In this document: positions 22,441 to 34,490 of the stretch, in pieces
How the letters are laid out: every line of letters starts with the position of its first letter
Numbering within the stretch: the first letter of the stretch is position 1
Origin: Megaustenia siamemsis
Taxonomy: Eukaryota > Mollusca > Gastropoda > Stylommatophora > Ariophantidae
Assembly (NCBI GenBank): GCA_032433765.1
Contig: JAVIAB010000049.1
Location: 17,751,296-17,815,295, forward strand
Reading direction: 5' to 3'
Length of the DNA: 64,000 nt
Made by a program: the position numbers and the translations under genes
Notes under the pieces: model-generated
Database searches by the model: none
What the model was told of the DNA's origin: nothing
The model's input: the letters and a program-made list of their open reading frames with translations, nothing else

Positions 22441-23290
22441 ACAAATATCAGGCTATCAGAATGTGTTTACAATATAAGTGATGGACAAATAAGAACCTGT
22501 CAGAATGTACCAACAAGACAACAGTTGTTGAACCAACAAGACAAGAGCTGGACAAATATCAGATCAGAATGTGTCTACAAAGACTAGAGATGGACAAATA
22601 AAAGGGTGTCTGAATGTACCAACAACGCAAATTATGAAGAAATAAGATCCCGTCAGAATGTACCATAAAGGCAGGTGATGGACAAATAGCGGACTGTCAG
22701 AATGTACCAATAAGACAAGTTATGGGCAAATGACAGGCGGCCAGAATGTTTCGACAAGACAAGAGTTGTACAAATAACATCATGTCAAAATGTATCAACA
22801 AAATAAGAGTTAGACAAATAACAACCTGTCAGATTGTACCAACAAAACAAGATATGGACAAATAACGTTTTGTCAAAATGCATCAGCAAACAAGAGATGG
22901 ACAAACAACAACGTGTTAAATTGTACCAATAAGACAAGAGATAGACAAATAACATGTCACAATGTACCAACAAGACAAATGATGGACAAATAACAACCTG
23001 TTCGAATGTACCAACAAGACAAGAAATAGACAAATAACATGTCACAATGTACCAACAAGACAAATGATGGACAAATAACAACCTGTTCGAATGTACCAAC
23101 AAGACAAATGATGGACAAATAACAACCTGTTCGAATGTACCAACAAGACAATAAATAGACAAATAACATGTCACAATGTACCAACAAGATAAATGATGGA
23201 CAAATAACAATCTGTTCGAATGTACCAACACGACGAGAGATGGACAAAGACAACCTGTCAGATTGTACCAACAAGATAAGAGAACGGCAC
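22441..23290. repeat. 41-46-bp degenerate array related to the 23-bp block
   Basis: About 19 longer units sharing GTACCAACAAGACAAG with the 23-bp block but adding GACAAATAACAACCTGT or GACAAATAACATGTCAC. Two unit types alternate around 22945-23200. Confidence 0.9.
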
Positions 23291-23621
23291 TGACATCTAT
23301 ATAGCTAATATAATCAATGAAGAGTTACCAAGATGTACCAACGAGACATGAAGTATGCTTCATACGCGAAACCATCAGCAAAAATCCCAGAAAAGTCTGC
23401 TCCACTGACGCCTCGGGTCTTGTTGTACTTAAATCTGCAATTGTACCAGATAATTGGCACAAAGCACTTCATTTGGAAGTACACGATTTCAAAATCTGCT
23501 TCAACACTCACCGACCACAGGTCTGATAACTTAATTTGCTGACAGAGCTGTGCTCACACACAGTCATTTGTTAGGAACATTTTGCTTATCTCTCGTTTAT
23601 CGAGTTTTTGATTGCTGTTTT
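23291..23621. other. No recognised feature
   Basis: Unique-looking sequence with overlapping short ORFs of no recognisable family. One last GTACCAACGAGACATG near 23334 is a stray unit of the preceding array. Confidence 0.5.
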
Positions 23622-23855
23622 CATTTGCTACATCTCGTTGCTTGTTATTCTCTTCTGTTGCTATATCTCGTTGCTTGTTATTCTCTTCTGTTGCTATATC
23701 TCATTGCTTGTTATTCTCTTCTGTTGCTATATCTCGTTGCTTGTTATTCTCTTGTTGCTATATCTCGTTGCTTGTTATTCTCTTCTGTTGCTATATCTCG
23801 TTGCTTTTTATTCTCTTCTGTTGCTATATCTCGTTGATTGTTATTCTCGTCTGTT
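23622..23855. repeat. 33-bp minisatellite
   Basis: Seven units with TATATCTCGTTGCTTGTTAT plus TCTCTTCTGTTGC; one unit is shortened by 3 bp near 23753. Confidence 0.95.
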
Positions 23856-23879
23856 TGCTGATAGTTTTGTTTCTACTCT

Positions 23880-24119
23880 TCTACTACTAGTATACTGTTA
23901 CTACTATTACCATTTACACTCTATTACTACTATTACCAATTATACTACTACTACTACTACTACTATTACTACTACTATTACTACAACAACTACTACTACA
24001 AATATTACCATTACAAATTTTAATAATACTACTACTATTATAAATTATACTACTACTACTATTACCAATTATGATACTTTTGCTATTAAAAAGAATACTA
24101 CTGCCATTATTACTGATAC
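23880..24119. repeat. (TAC/TTA) trinucleotide-rich stretch
   Basis: TACTACTAC and TATTACCAATTATA blocks leading into the 30-bp array. Confidence 0.85.
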
Positions 24120-26208
24120 AAGTATGTGCTACTACTACTATTACTGATACAACAACTGCTACTACTACTATTACTGATACAACAACTGCTGCTACTGCTA
24201 TTATTGATACAACAACTGCTGCTACTGCTATTACTGATACAACAGCTGCTACTACTGCTATTACTGATACAACAACTGCTACTACTGCTATTACTGATAC
24301 AACAACTGCTGCTACTGCTATTACTGATACAACAGCTGCTACTACTGCTATTACTGATACAACAACTGCTACTACTACTATTAATGATACAACAAATGCT
24401 GCTACTGCTATTAATGATACAACAACTGCTGCTATTAATGATACAACAACTGCTACTACTGCTATTACTGATACAACAACTGCTACTACTAATACTGATA
24501 CAACAAGTGCTGCTACTGCAATTACTGATACAACAACTGCCGCTACTGCTATTACTGATACAACAACTGATACAACAAGTGCAACTACTGCTATTACTGA
24601 TACAACAACTGCTACTACTACTATTACTGATACAAGAACTGCTACTACTACTATTACTGATACAACAACTGCTACTACTGCTATTACTGATACAACAACT
24701 GCTACTACTACTATTACTGATACAACAACTGCTGCTACTGCTATTAATGATACAAAAACTGCTACTACTGCTATTACTGATACAACAACTGCTACTGCTA
24801 TTACTGATACAACAACTGCTACTACTGCTATTACTGATACAACAACTGCTGCTGCTATTAATGATACAACAACTGCTGCTACTGCTATTACTGATACAAC
24901 AACTGCTACTACTGCTATTACTGATACAACAACTGCTACTACTGTTATTACTGATACAACAACTGCTGCTACTGTTATTGCTAATACAACAACTGCTGCT
25001 GCTATTAATGATACAACAACTGCTACTACTGCTATTACTGATACAACAACTGCTACTACTGATATTACTGATACAACAACTGCTACTGCTATTACTGATA
25101 CAACAACTGCTACTACTACTATTACTGATACAACAACTGCTGCTACTGCTATTACTGATACAACAACTGCTACTACTGCTGTTACTAATACAACAACTGC
25201 TGCTGCTACTAATGATACAACAACTGCTACTACTGCTATTACTGATACAACAACTGCTACTACTGCTATTACTAATACAACAACTGCTGCTGCTATTAAT
25301 GATACAACAACTGCTACTACTGCTATTAATGATACAACAACTGCTGCTACTGCTATTACTGATACAACAACTGCTGCTACTGCTATTAATGATACAACAA
25401 CTGCTGCTGCTATTAATGATACAACAACTGCTGCTACTGCTATTACTGATACAACAACTGCTGCTACTGCTATTAATGATACAACAACTACTGCTATTAA
25501 TGATACAACAACTGCTACTACTACTATTACTGATACAACAACTGCTGCAACTACTATTACTGATACAACAACAGCTACTACTGCTATTAATGATACAACA
25601 ACTGCTACTACTACTATTACTGATACAACAACTGCTACTACTACTATTACTGATACAACAACTGCTACTACTGCTATTAATGATACAACAACTGCTACTA
25701 CTACTATTACTGATACAACAACTGCTACTACTGCTATTAATGATACAAAAACTGCTGCTGCTATTAATGATACAACAACTGCTGCTACTGCTATTACTAA
25801 TACAACTGCTGCTGCTATTAATGATACAACAACTGGTGCTACTGCTATTACTGATACAACAACTGCTACTACTACTATTACTGATACAACAACTGCTACT
25901 ACTGTTATTACTGATACAACAACTGCTGCTACTGTTATTGCTAATACAACAACTGCTACTACTGCTATTACTGATACAACAACTGCTACTACTGCTATTA
26001 CTGATACAACAACTGCTACTACTGCTATTACTGATACAACAACTGCTACTACTGCTATTACTGATACAACAACTGCTGCTACTGCTATTACTGATACAAC
26101 AACTGCTACTACTGATATTACTGATACAACAACTGCTACTACTGATATTAATGATACAAGAACTGCTGCTACTGCTATTACTGATACAACAACTGCTACT
26201 ACTACTAT
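24120..26208. repeat. 30-bp minisatellite (~70 units)
   Basis: Units of CTATTACTGATACAACAACT plus GCTACTACTG, with 27-bp and 24-bp shortened variants. All length changes are multiples of three, and stop codons are absent in two plus frames and one minus frame for >2 kb, giving pseudo-proteins of Thr/Ala/Ile/Asp, Leu/Gln or Val/Ala repeats. No start context, splice or domain supports expression. Confidence 0.97.
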
Positions 26209-26550
26209 CATCATCATCATCCCTATACCGTCATCATTATCGGCATCTTCTCCTTTCTCCGCTTATTGTTCTGTGTCTTCACTTTCCTCATTGTGTTCTT
26301 CAATTTGTTCGTCTTTTCTTATTTTTTTCTTTTTGCTCTTCGTTTTTTTTTTCCTCCTTTTGTTTTTCTGTCCTCTTCTTCATGCAGTTTTTGCTGTTCT
26401 TCCACTTGTATTCGTCTACTCTACCTTCTTCTTCACATAGTCTTTTACTGCACATTTCACACCCACCGTTCTGTCAAGCCATTGCCGCGCTACCTCCTGC
26501 TACTAGGCGTACACATGTTCCTATGGTGATCCGTGTTGCGTACTGAATTA
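26209..26550. other. Pyrimidine-rich spacer
   Basis: T/C-rich sequence (TTTTTTTTTCCTCC runs) with no recognisable feature between the 30-bp and 77-bp arrays. Confidence 0.5.
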
Positions 26551-26552
26551 AG

Positions 26553-27711
26553 CTTTCATTAATTGAATGCCGTCCTCGCATCGAAGGTTGGCTACCATGG
26601 AGCGTCATTCCGCTCTTTCTCTTGTTTTGTTCATCACCATTGAGTGCCGTCTCCACATCGAAGGTTGGCTACCATGGAGCGTCATTCCGCTCTTTCTCTT
26701 GTTTTGTTCATCACCATTGAGTGCCGTCTCCACATCGAAGGTTGGCTACCATGGAGCGTCATTCCGCTCTTTCTCTTGTTTTGTTCATCACCATTGAGTG
26801 CCGTCTCCACATCGAAGGTTGGCTACCATGGAGCGCCATTCCACTCTGTCTCTTGTTTTGTTCATCATCATTGAGTGCCGTCTCCACATCGAAGGTTGGC
26901 TACCATGGAGCGCCATTCCACTCTTTCTCTTGTTTTGTTCATCACCATTGAGTGCCGTCTCCACATCGAAGGTTGGCTACCATGGAGCGCCACTCCACTC
27001 TATCTCTTACTTTGTTCATCACCATTGAGTGCCGCCCTCGCATCGAAGGTTGGCTACCATGGAGCGCCATTCCACTCTTTCTCTTGTTTTGTTCATCATC
27101 ATTGAGTGCCGCCCTCGCATCGAAGGTTGGCTACCATGGAGCGCCATTCCACTCTTTCTCTTGTTTTGTTCATCATCATTGAGCGCCGCCCTCGCATCGA
27201 AGGTTGGCTACCATGGAGCGCCATTCCACTCTTTCTCTTGTTTTGTTCATCATCATTGAGTGCCGCCCTCACATCGAAGGTTGGCTACCATGGAGCGCCA
27301 TTCCACTCTGTCTCTTACTTTGTTCATCACCATTGAGTGCCGCCCTCACATCGAAGGTTGGCTACCATGGAGCGCCATTCCACTCTATCTCTTACTTTGT
27401 TCATCATCATTGAGTGCCGCCCTCACATCGAAGGTTGGCTACCATGGAGCGCCATTCCACTCTATCTCTTACTTTGTTCATCATCATTGAGTGCCGCCCT
27501 CACATCGAAGGTTGGCTACCATGGAGCGCCATTCCACTCTGTCTCTTACTTTGTTCATCATCATTGAGTGCCGTCTCCACATCGAAGGTTGGGTACCATG
27601 GAGCGCCATTCCACTCTGTCTCTTGCTTTGTTCACCACCATTGAGTGCCGTCTCCACATCGAAGGTTGGCTACCATGGAGCGCCATTCCACTCTGTCTCT
27701 TGCTTTGATGG
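26553..27711 (-). repeat. 77-bp array built from the RTE-B 3' end (15 units)
   Basis: Fifteen tandem units at exact 77-bp spacing (unit landmarks at 26567, 26644, 26721 ... 27645). Each unit, read on the minus strand, encodes the RTE-B C-terminus (R.RVEWRS, MVANLRC..GT, stop) followed by a short ATGATG/ATGGTG tail and then restarts within the same segment. The last unit is continuous with the parent RTE-B copy at 27712. Variants cluster: left units have GTCTCCACATC, middle units GCCCTCGCATC, right units GCCCTCACATC. Confidence 0.95.
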
Positions 27712-28440
27712 TGCAGATTGTCATAGGTTGACTTGTCCATCTTTTGATGTTACTCGTCCATGTTGGTCTTGGCCTGTCTCTGCCTCTTTTACCTTGTATT
27801 TTTCCCTCCAATATTACTTTTAGTAGGCTGGTGTGTCTTTTAACAAGCCCCACAAATTTCATTTGTCTTGTTCTAATTGTGTTGAGAATACCATGGACAG
27901 CTAAGAAGAGTAATGAAAATGGTCTGAAAGAGGTCAAAGCAAAAAGAGAGCTAATTTCCAATATAGGAAGAAACAATCATCATTTTTTGGCCATGTAATG
28001 AGAAGAGAACAACTGGAATATATTGTAACAACTTGGAAAATTGAGGGACGAAGAGATAGTGGGAAGCAAAGAGAAAAGATACCAGACAGCTTAAGAGAAT
28101 GGCTTGACAGAAGGTCAACAACAGAAATGATAAATAACTGTCGAGATCGAAACTTGTGGAGAGACATGATCACCTACGCCAGCAGGCTTGGTACTTCATG
28201 ATGATGATGACGAAATGTGTTTAGTAATTATCTTTTTATTTTTAGTTGTTTTAAAATTTCATCGTTTTTTTCTTTTCTTTCCATCCAATTCTACCTATTC
28301 TTCTATCAATCCACATTTCAAAGGCTTCAATTTTCTGTTCTGTTTTCTTGTCTAATGTCCATGTTTCTGCACCATACATGAATATTGAGATAATGTAACA
28401 TTTTGCTATTCTTAGTTTTAGCCCTGGTGTTATTTGTACT
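27712..28440 (-). mobile_element. RTE-B copy split by RTE-A; parent of the 77-bp array
   Basis: Pieces 27712-27882 and 28213-28440 are collinear on the minus strand with the RTE-B copy at 43269-43819 (TRQMKFVGLVKRHTSLLKVI, LEGKIQGKRGRDRPRPTW; then ETWTLDKKTEQKIEAF in the right piece). An RTE-A insertion separates them. The 3' end is replaced by the 15-unit tandem array. Confidence 0.85.
27881..28214 (+). mobile_element. RTE-A 3' end nested in RTE-B
   Basis: 5'-truncated. Encodes RIPWTAKKSNENGLKEVKAK, then MRREQLEYIVTTWKIEGRRD, REKIPDSLREWLDRRS and RDRNLWRDMITYASRLGTS, ending in GATGATGATGA. The flanks AATTGTGT (27875-27882) and AAATGTGT (28213-28220) are a probable 8-bp TSD with one mismatch. 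Confidence 0.85.
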
Positions 28441-30540
28441 CTTCAAACGTTTAATCTCCCGCTCTACATAATTTATCTTTATACACTCAAACGATTTATC
28501 CATTTTCAAACCATTTATCTTTGTACTCTCCAAACATTTTATATTTTTACTCTGTATAAAATGTATATACTCTAAACATTTTATCTTTTTATTCTGTAAA
28601 AAATTTATATTCTCTAAACATTTTATCTTTTTATTCTGTAAAAAATTATATTTATACACTCCAAACATTTTATCTTTTTACTCTGTAAAAAATTTATATT
28701 TTTACACTACAAACATTGTATCTTTCCGATCTACATAATTTACCTTTTTACATTTAAATAATTTGTCCGTCACTTTTGAATCAATGTATCTTACTTCCTG
28801 AACCTAAAACATTTTCTTTTCCTCTCTAAATTATTCTAATTATTATTAATTATATATTTTCTTATTATTAAGTAATTATTTTATTATTTTAAACAACTTA
28901 TCTATTTACACTACACACTATTCGATTTTTTATCTGTCAACAATTTTATCGTTTTATTTCTTTAAACGACATACCATCTTACACTCTACACAATTTATTG
29001 TTAACTTTACAACCTCAGCAAACAATTTATCTTTCTACTCTTGAAACAATTTATCTTTCTATTCTACAAACAATTTATCGTTCTATTCTACAAACAATTT
29101 ATCTTTCTACTTTACAAACAATTTATCTTTCTACTCTTCAAATAATGTATTTTTCTACTCTTCAAATAATTTATCTTTCTACTCTTAAAATAATTTAACT
29201 TTCTACTCTCCAAATAATTTATCTTTCTACTCTTCAAATAATTTATCTTTCTACTATTGAAACAATAATTTATCTTTCTACTCTTCAAATAATTTATCTT
29301 TCTACTCTTCAAATAATTTATCTTTCTACTCTTCAAATAATTTATCTTTCTACTCTTCAAATAATTTATCTTTCTACTCTACAAATAGTTTATCTTTCTA
29401 TTCTACAAACAATTTATCTTTCTACTCTTCAAACAATTTATCTTTCTACTTTTGAAACAATAATTTATCTTTCTACTCTTCAAACAATTTATCTTTCTAC
29501 TCTTCAAACAATTTATCTTTCTACTTTTCAAATAATTTATCTTTCTACTATTGAAACAATAATTTATCTTTCTACTCTTCAAACAATTTATCTTTCTACT
29601 CTTCAAATAATTTATCTTTCTACTCTCCAAACAATTTATCTTTCTATTCTACAAACAATTTATCTTTATATTCTACAAACAATGTATCTTTCTACTCTTC
29701 AAATAATTTATCTTTCTACTCTTAAACAATTTATCTTTCTACTCTTCAAACAATTTATCTTTATATTCTACAAACAATTTATCTTTCTACTCTTCAAATA
29801 ATTTATCTTTCTACTCTTCAAACAATTTATCTTTATACTCTTCAAATAATTTATCTTTCTACTCTTCAAACAATTTATCTTTTTACTCTTTAAAAAATTT
29901 ATCTTTCTACTACTCAAACAATATATCTTTATATTCTTCAGATAATTTATCTTTCTACTATTCAAACAATTTATCTTTCTATTCTACAAACAATTTATCT
30001 TTCTACTCCTTAAAAAATGTATCTTTATACTACTCAAACAATTTATCTTTCTACTCTTCATATAATTTTTCTTTTTTCTTTTTTCCACACACATTTTTAT
30101 ACTGTATATGTTTACTTTCTACACTCTTCCTTTATACTCGCCTCACATTTTTTAAACTTTTTGTTTTCATTTCAGAGTTTGTCTTCTTTGTTCTTTCACC
30201 CTATCAATTCTATTTTTTTTTTATTTTTTACTTTTTCCTAACCTCTTATTTATATTTTCCCCAGAATTCATATGTGTTCCCTTCACAAATTTACCTTTGT
30301 TCTTCTCATAAATTATCTATATATATTTTACCAACAATTGATTGTTTTTTCTCAACAGTCTACGTTTCCTCTTCTACCACATTATCTTTATATTTTACCC
30401 ACACCTCATGTGTTCTCTTCACAAATTTACCTTTATACTTCTCCTAAATTATCTTTATATTTTACCCCCACTTTATTTGTGTTCTCTTACATACAATAGA
30501 TTTGTTCACCTCCCACACTATCTTTATGTACAACATATTT
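28440..30540. repeat. 24-bp AT-rich array with degenerate flanks
   Basis: The core 29010-30070 has ~43 units of CAAATAATTTATCTTTCTAC plus TCTT. The left part (28440-29000) and right part (30070-30540) are diverged units (ACATTTTATCTTTTTACTCTG; AATTATCTTTATATTTTACC). Stop-free minus-strand frames give KSRKINYL repeats, not a protein. Confidence 0.93.
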
Positions 30541-30555
30541 ATGTTGTCTTTATTA

Positions 30556-30975
30556 TTGTTCTTCTTCTACCTTTCAGCTCCCTGTGGAGCATAGGTCTTC
30601 AACAAACACTTTCCAAGTCGTTCTGTTTCTTACCATTCTTTTAAGATCATTCCATGTCTTCCCCATCATCTTCATCTCTGCTTCTGTCTGTCTTCTCCAA
30701 GAATTTCTTGGTCTTCCTCTTTGTCTTTTCTCCTGGGGATTCCAAAAAAAGCCTGTTGTGCACTACTCTCAGTTGGCTTCCGCAGTGTGTGTCCTATCCA
30801 ACGCCATCGTCTTCGCTGTATCTCTTTATCCACTGGTATTTGACTGGTACATTTCCATAATTCTATGTTAGTGATTTTGTCCTGCCATTTCCATCCTTTT
30901 ATTCTGCGTAAGCATCTATTAATGAAAGTCTTTAACTTTATGATTGTCATTTTGTTGTTCTCCATGTTTCACATC
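30556..30975 (-). mobile_element. LINE-F 3' end fragment
   Basis: Minus strand encodes NRCLRRIKGWKWQDKITNIE, LWKCTSQIPVDKEIQRRRWR, WIGHTLRKPTESSAQQAFFG, then DQEILGEDRQKQR in the shifted frame, and ends in CTCCACAGGGAGCTGAAAGG plus a (GAA) tail. Its 5' break (ATGTTTCACA) coincides with that of 4860-5292. Confidence 0.85.
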
Positions 30976-31322
30976 AATATAATAAGACTGACTTAACATT
31001 GGAGTTCAACATTTTTATTTTAGTAATTTACTGAATTCACCTGGAAGATTTTCGTTCATTTTCAGTTTTCTTCAGTTATTCATTCATTATTGTTCTTTAC
31101 CCGTAGCTTATTTTAGTTTCCTTGCAACACAGTTATTGTCCTTATGCCACATTGTTCTTCCTTTATCTTCCCACAGTTTATTTGTGTTCTTTTCCCACCA
31201 TTTATCTTTTGTTCTGGTCCTCAATTTATTTTTAATTCAGACATCACTCAGCTCCCGTGACATCATCCATGACCAATCAGATCTGACGCCATGCAAAACT
31301 ATAATCCAATAGATGTTCTACT
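30976..31322. other. Spacer with repeat X copy 2 and (ATC)n
   Basis: 31018-31085 is the reverse complement of repeat X at 15510-15582. The rest is T-rich, ending in an (ATC)9 run at 31324 that is the tail of the adjacent RTE-A copy. Confidence 0.55.
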
Positions 31323-31356
<34 letters not shown>

Positions 31357-31795
31357 AGTACCGGGTCTGCTGGTGTAGGTAATCATGTCTCTCCACAACT
31401 TTCGATCACGACAGTTATTTATAATTTCTGTTGTTAACCTTCTGTCAAGCCATTCTCTTAAGCTGTCTGGTATCTTTTCTCTTTGCCTCCCTCTGTCTCT
31501 TCGTCCCTCAATTTTCCCAGTTGTTATAATATATTTCAGCTGTTCTCTTCTCATTACATGGGCAAAAAATGATGATTGTTTCTTCCTAATATTGGAAATT
31601 AGCTCTCTTTTTGCTTTGACCTTTCTCAGAACCTCTTCATTACTCTTCTTAGCTGTCCATGGTACTCTCAACATTCTTCTGTAAAACCACATTTCTACAG
31701 ACTCCAGTGATTTTCTTGCCTGTTGTCCTATTGTCCATGATTCACACCCATATGTTAAGACTGGTTCTTTATAACATTTAGAACTCTTTTTTGTC
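31323..31795 (-). mobile_element. RTE-A 3' end fragment, long open frame
   Basis: The minus-strand frame 31692-31354 is open for 112 codons: MWFYRRMLRVPWTAKKSNEE, KAKRELISNIRKKQSSFFAH, GKIEGRRDRGRQREKIPDSL, RDRKLWRDMITYTSRPGT, stop, then (GAT)9 tail. One of the least decayed RTE-A C-termini here. 5'-truncated at ~31795. Confidence 0.88.
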
Positions 31796-31874
31796 TATAG
31801 CATGAGGTTTTATGCATTACAAATTTACCAGTAGAGCGTCGATACAAATTTGTTCCTCTGACGTGTCTCCACCA

Positions 31875-32103
31875 CAAGGTGGTAGAGAAGCCTATGTGCC
31901 CATATCCCCAAGAACTTATCTAGTGGTAGAGGAGCCTATGTGCCCATATCCCCAAGAACTGATCTAGTGGTAGAGGAGCCTATGTGCCCATATCCCCAAG
32001 AACTTATCTAGTGGTAGAGGAGCCTATGTGCCCATATCCCCAAGAACTTATCTTGTGGTAGAGGAGCCTATGTGCCCATATCCCCAAGAACTGATCTAGT
32101 GGT
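31875..32103. repeat. 44-bp minisatellite
   Basis: Five units with landmarks GGTAGAGGAGCCTATGTGCC and CATATCCCCAAGAACT. It is interrupted on its right by a SINE-2 copy; a partial unit resumes at 32363. Confidence 0.93.
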
Positions 32104-32362
32104 AGTAAAGTAAAGTAAAGTACCCCCGTCACGCCAAGTGGCATATAGGGAATATGGTGTTAGTGACCATAAATTTTACAGACCTTCAGCACATGATTTT
32201 CGGGGTAATGTGGTCGGTATTACGCCCGTGTCGCTTTACTTTCCCAGAAAAATCCGGTACCCATTTAAGGCTGGGTGAACCCGGAAGCCGTCGGTTGGGA
32301 TTGAACCCTACCCCTTGTCCTTTGTAGTCCAGTTCACTAACCACTGAGCTATCGCGGCTCCT
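32104..32362 (-). mobile_element. SINE-2 full length with TSD
   Basis: Minus strand GGAGCCGCGATAGCTCAGTG, B box GGTTCAATCCC, body and GTACTTTACTTTACTTTAC tail. ATCTAGTGGT at 32094-32103 and 32363-32372 flanks it; because the host is a 44-bp array this could also be two array units, but the position is exact. Confidence 0.88.
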
Positions 32363-32372
32363 ATCTAGTGGT

Positions 32373-33000
32373 TGCAATACAACTAAAGGATCACCCAAAC
32401 TTGACAGACCAAAGGGCTGGTTTAAATCTTTAAAAAAAAAATATATAGAAAAGAAAAAGTAGAAAAAAACGGTATGGTTAAAGCTGTACTTAATAATTGG
32501 GCGTCACAAAATAAAACAACGTTTCGGCCCAATAGCCCTCCAGCAGGAATAAACATACAACACACATATGCAGTTATGTATTTAAAAAAAAATAATAATA
32601 AAGTAATTTCCAACTAGAAAGAGAAATAAAAATAGAAATAAGAGTAAAAGGTCTTCCCTGCATGCTGTGCTATGGACAAAAGGACAATGAACGCTACGGT
32701 ACACGCACGGGGTACGTAAGCGAGCACCAAAGTGATAATGCGCGCACACAGCAGGAATAACGAAAAGTTTCAAAGGGGTGAGACCATGAAAAGCAAAACA
32801 CAAACGTGTTGAATTCGGATGCACTTCGGCTACATACCAAAAATAACATTGCAACATAACGCTCACCGTGAGGTCTCTTGTGACCATCACCGGTACAAAA
32901 TCGGGTCAAGCTGATGGTGATGTCACCAGCCTTGAGCTGACAAAATTTTCTTAGAACTTATCAATAATGACGTCTAGAGGAGTTCTTAGAAAAAGAAGAT
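32373..33000 (-). mobile_element. Element with hammerhead-like motif
   Basis: Homologous start to 21540-22090 (CGGTATGGTTAAAGCTGTAC, AACGTTTCGGCCCAATAG at 32517-32546). Minus strand CTGCTGG, GGGC..GGCC stem, GAAAC, so more decayed. About 400 bp of unique, moderately GC-rich sequence follows, without a recognised ORF. End is approximate. Confidence 0.4.
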
Positions 33001-33044
33001 TTAAAATTCTCCCAGAGTGTTAATCTATTTTCTTTCAACAAATT

Positions 33045-34490
33045 ATCTTGTGTTCCTCCATTCTCATCCTGCAACATATTTTTGTGTTCCTGCATTCTCA
33101 TCCTGCAACATATTTTTGTGTTCTTGCATTCTCATCCTGCAACATATTTTTGTGTTCCTCCATTCTCATCCTACAACATATTTTTGTGTTCTTCCATTCT
33201 CATCCTACAACATATTTTTGGGTTCATCCATTCTCATCCTACAACATATTTTTGGGTTCATCCATTCTCATCCTACAACATATTTCTGTGTTCCTCCATT
33301 CTCATCCTACAACATATTTTTGGGTTCATCCATTCTCATCCTACAACATATTTTTGGGTTCATCCATTCTCATCCTACAACATATTTTTGGGTTCATCCA
33401 TTCTCATCCTACAACATATTTTTGTGTTCATCCATTCTCATACTACAACATATTTGTGTGTTCCTCCATTCTCATCCTACAACATATTTCTGTGTGCCTC
33501 CATTCTCATCCTACAACATATTTTTGTGTTCTTCCATTCTCATACTACAACATATTTTTGTGTTCTTCCATTCTCATCCTACAACATATTTTTGTGTTCT
33601 TCCATTCTCATCCTACAACATATTTTTGTGTTCTTCCATTCTCATCCTACAACATATTTGTGTGTTCCTCCATTCTCATCCTACAACATATTTCTGTGTC
33701 CCTCCATTCTTATCCTACAACATATTTCTGTGTTCCTCCATTCTCATCCTACAACATATTTCTGTGTTCCTCCATTCTCATCCTACAACATATTTCTGTG
33801 TTCCTCCATTCTCATCCTACAACATATTTCTGTGTCCCTCCATTCTTATCCTACAACATATTTCTGTGTTCCTCCATTCTCATCCTACAACATATTTCTG
33901 TGTCCCTCCATTCTTATCCTACAACATATTTCTGTGTCCCTCCATTCTCATCCTACAACATATTTCTATGTCCCTCCATTCTCATCCTTCAACATATTTC
34001 TGTGTTCCTCCATTCTTCTCATCCTACAACATATTTTTGTGTTCATCCATTCTTCTCATCCTACAACATATTTTTGTGTTCCTCCATTCTTCTCATACTA
34101 CAACATATTTTTGGGTTCATCCATTCTCATCCTACAACATATTTCTGTGTGCCTCCATTCTCATCCTACAGCATATTTTTGTGTTCTTCCATTCTCATCC
34201 TACAACATATTTTTGTGTGCCTCCATTCTCATCCTACAACATATTTTTGTGTTCTTCCATTCTCATCCTACAACATATTTTTGTGTTCTTCCATTCTCAT
34301 ACTACAACATATTTTTGTGTTCCTCCATTCTCATCCTACAACATATTTTTGTGTTCTTCCATTCTCATCCTACAACATATTTCTGTGTTCCTCCATTCTC
34401 ATCCTACAACATATTTTTGTGTTCCTCCATTCTCATCCTACAACATATTTTTGTGTTCCTCCATTCTCATCTTGCAACATATTTTTGTGT
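33045..34490. repeat. 34-bp minisatellite (~42 units)
   Basis: Units of TGTGTTCCTCCATTCTCATC plus CTACAACATATTTT, with TTCTTC, TTCATC and GTGTCC variants arranged in runs (local homogenisation). 34 is not a multiple of 3, so every plus frame cycles through the unit; all three lack stops, yielding three overlapping ~500-codon pseudo-ORFs. Near 34010-34110 three units are 37 bp. Confidence 0.97.

Noticed and set aside
22108..23290. CRISPR-like regular repeat array
   Set aside because: Direct tandem repeats without unique spacers, in a clearly eukaryotic context.
24071..26546. Two overlapping plus-strand ORFs of ~790-806 codons and a 768-codon minus ORF
   Set aside because: They follow the 30-bp repeat unit, encode only low-complexity repeats in several frames and both strands, and have no domain or start context.
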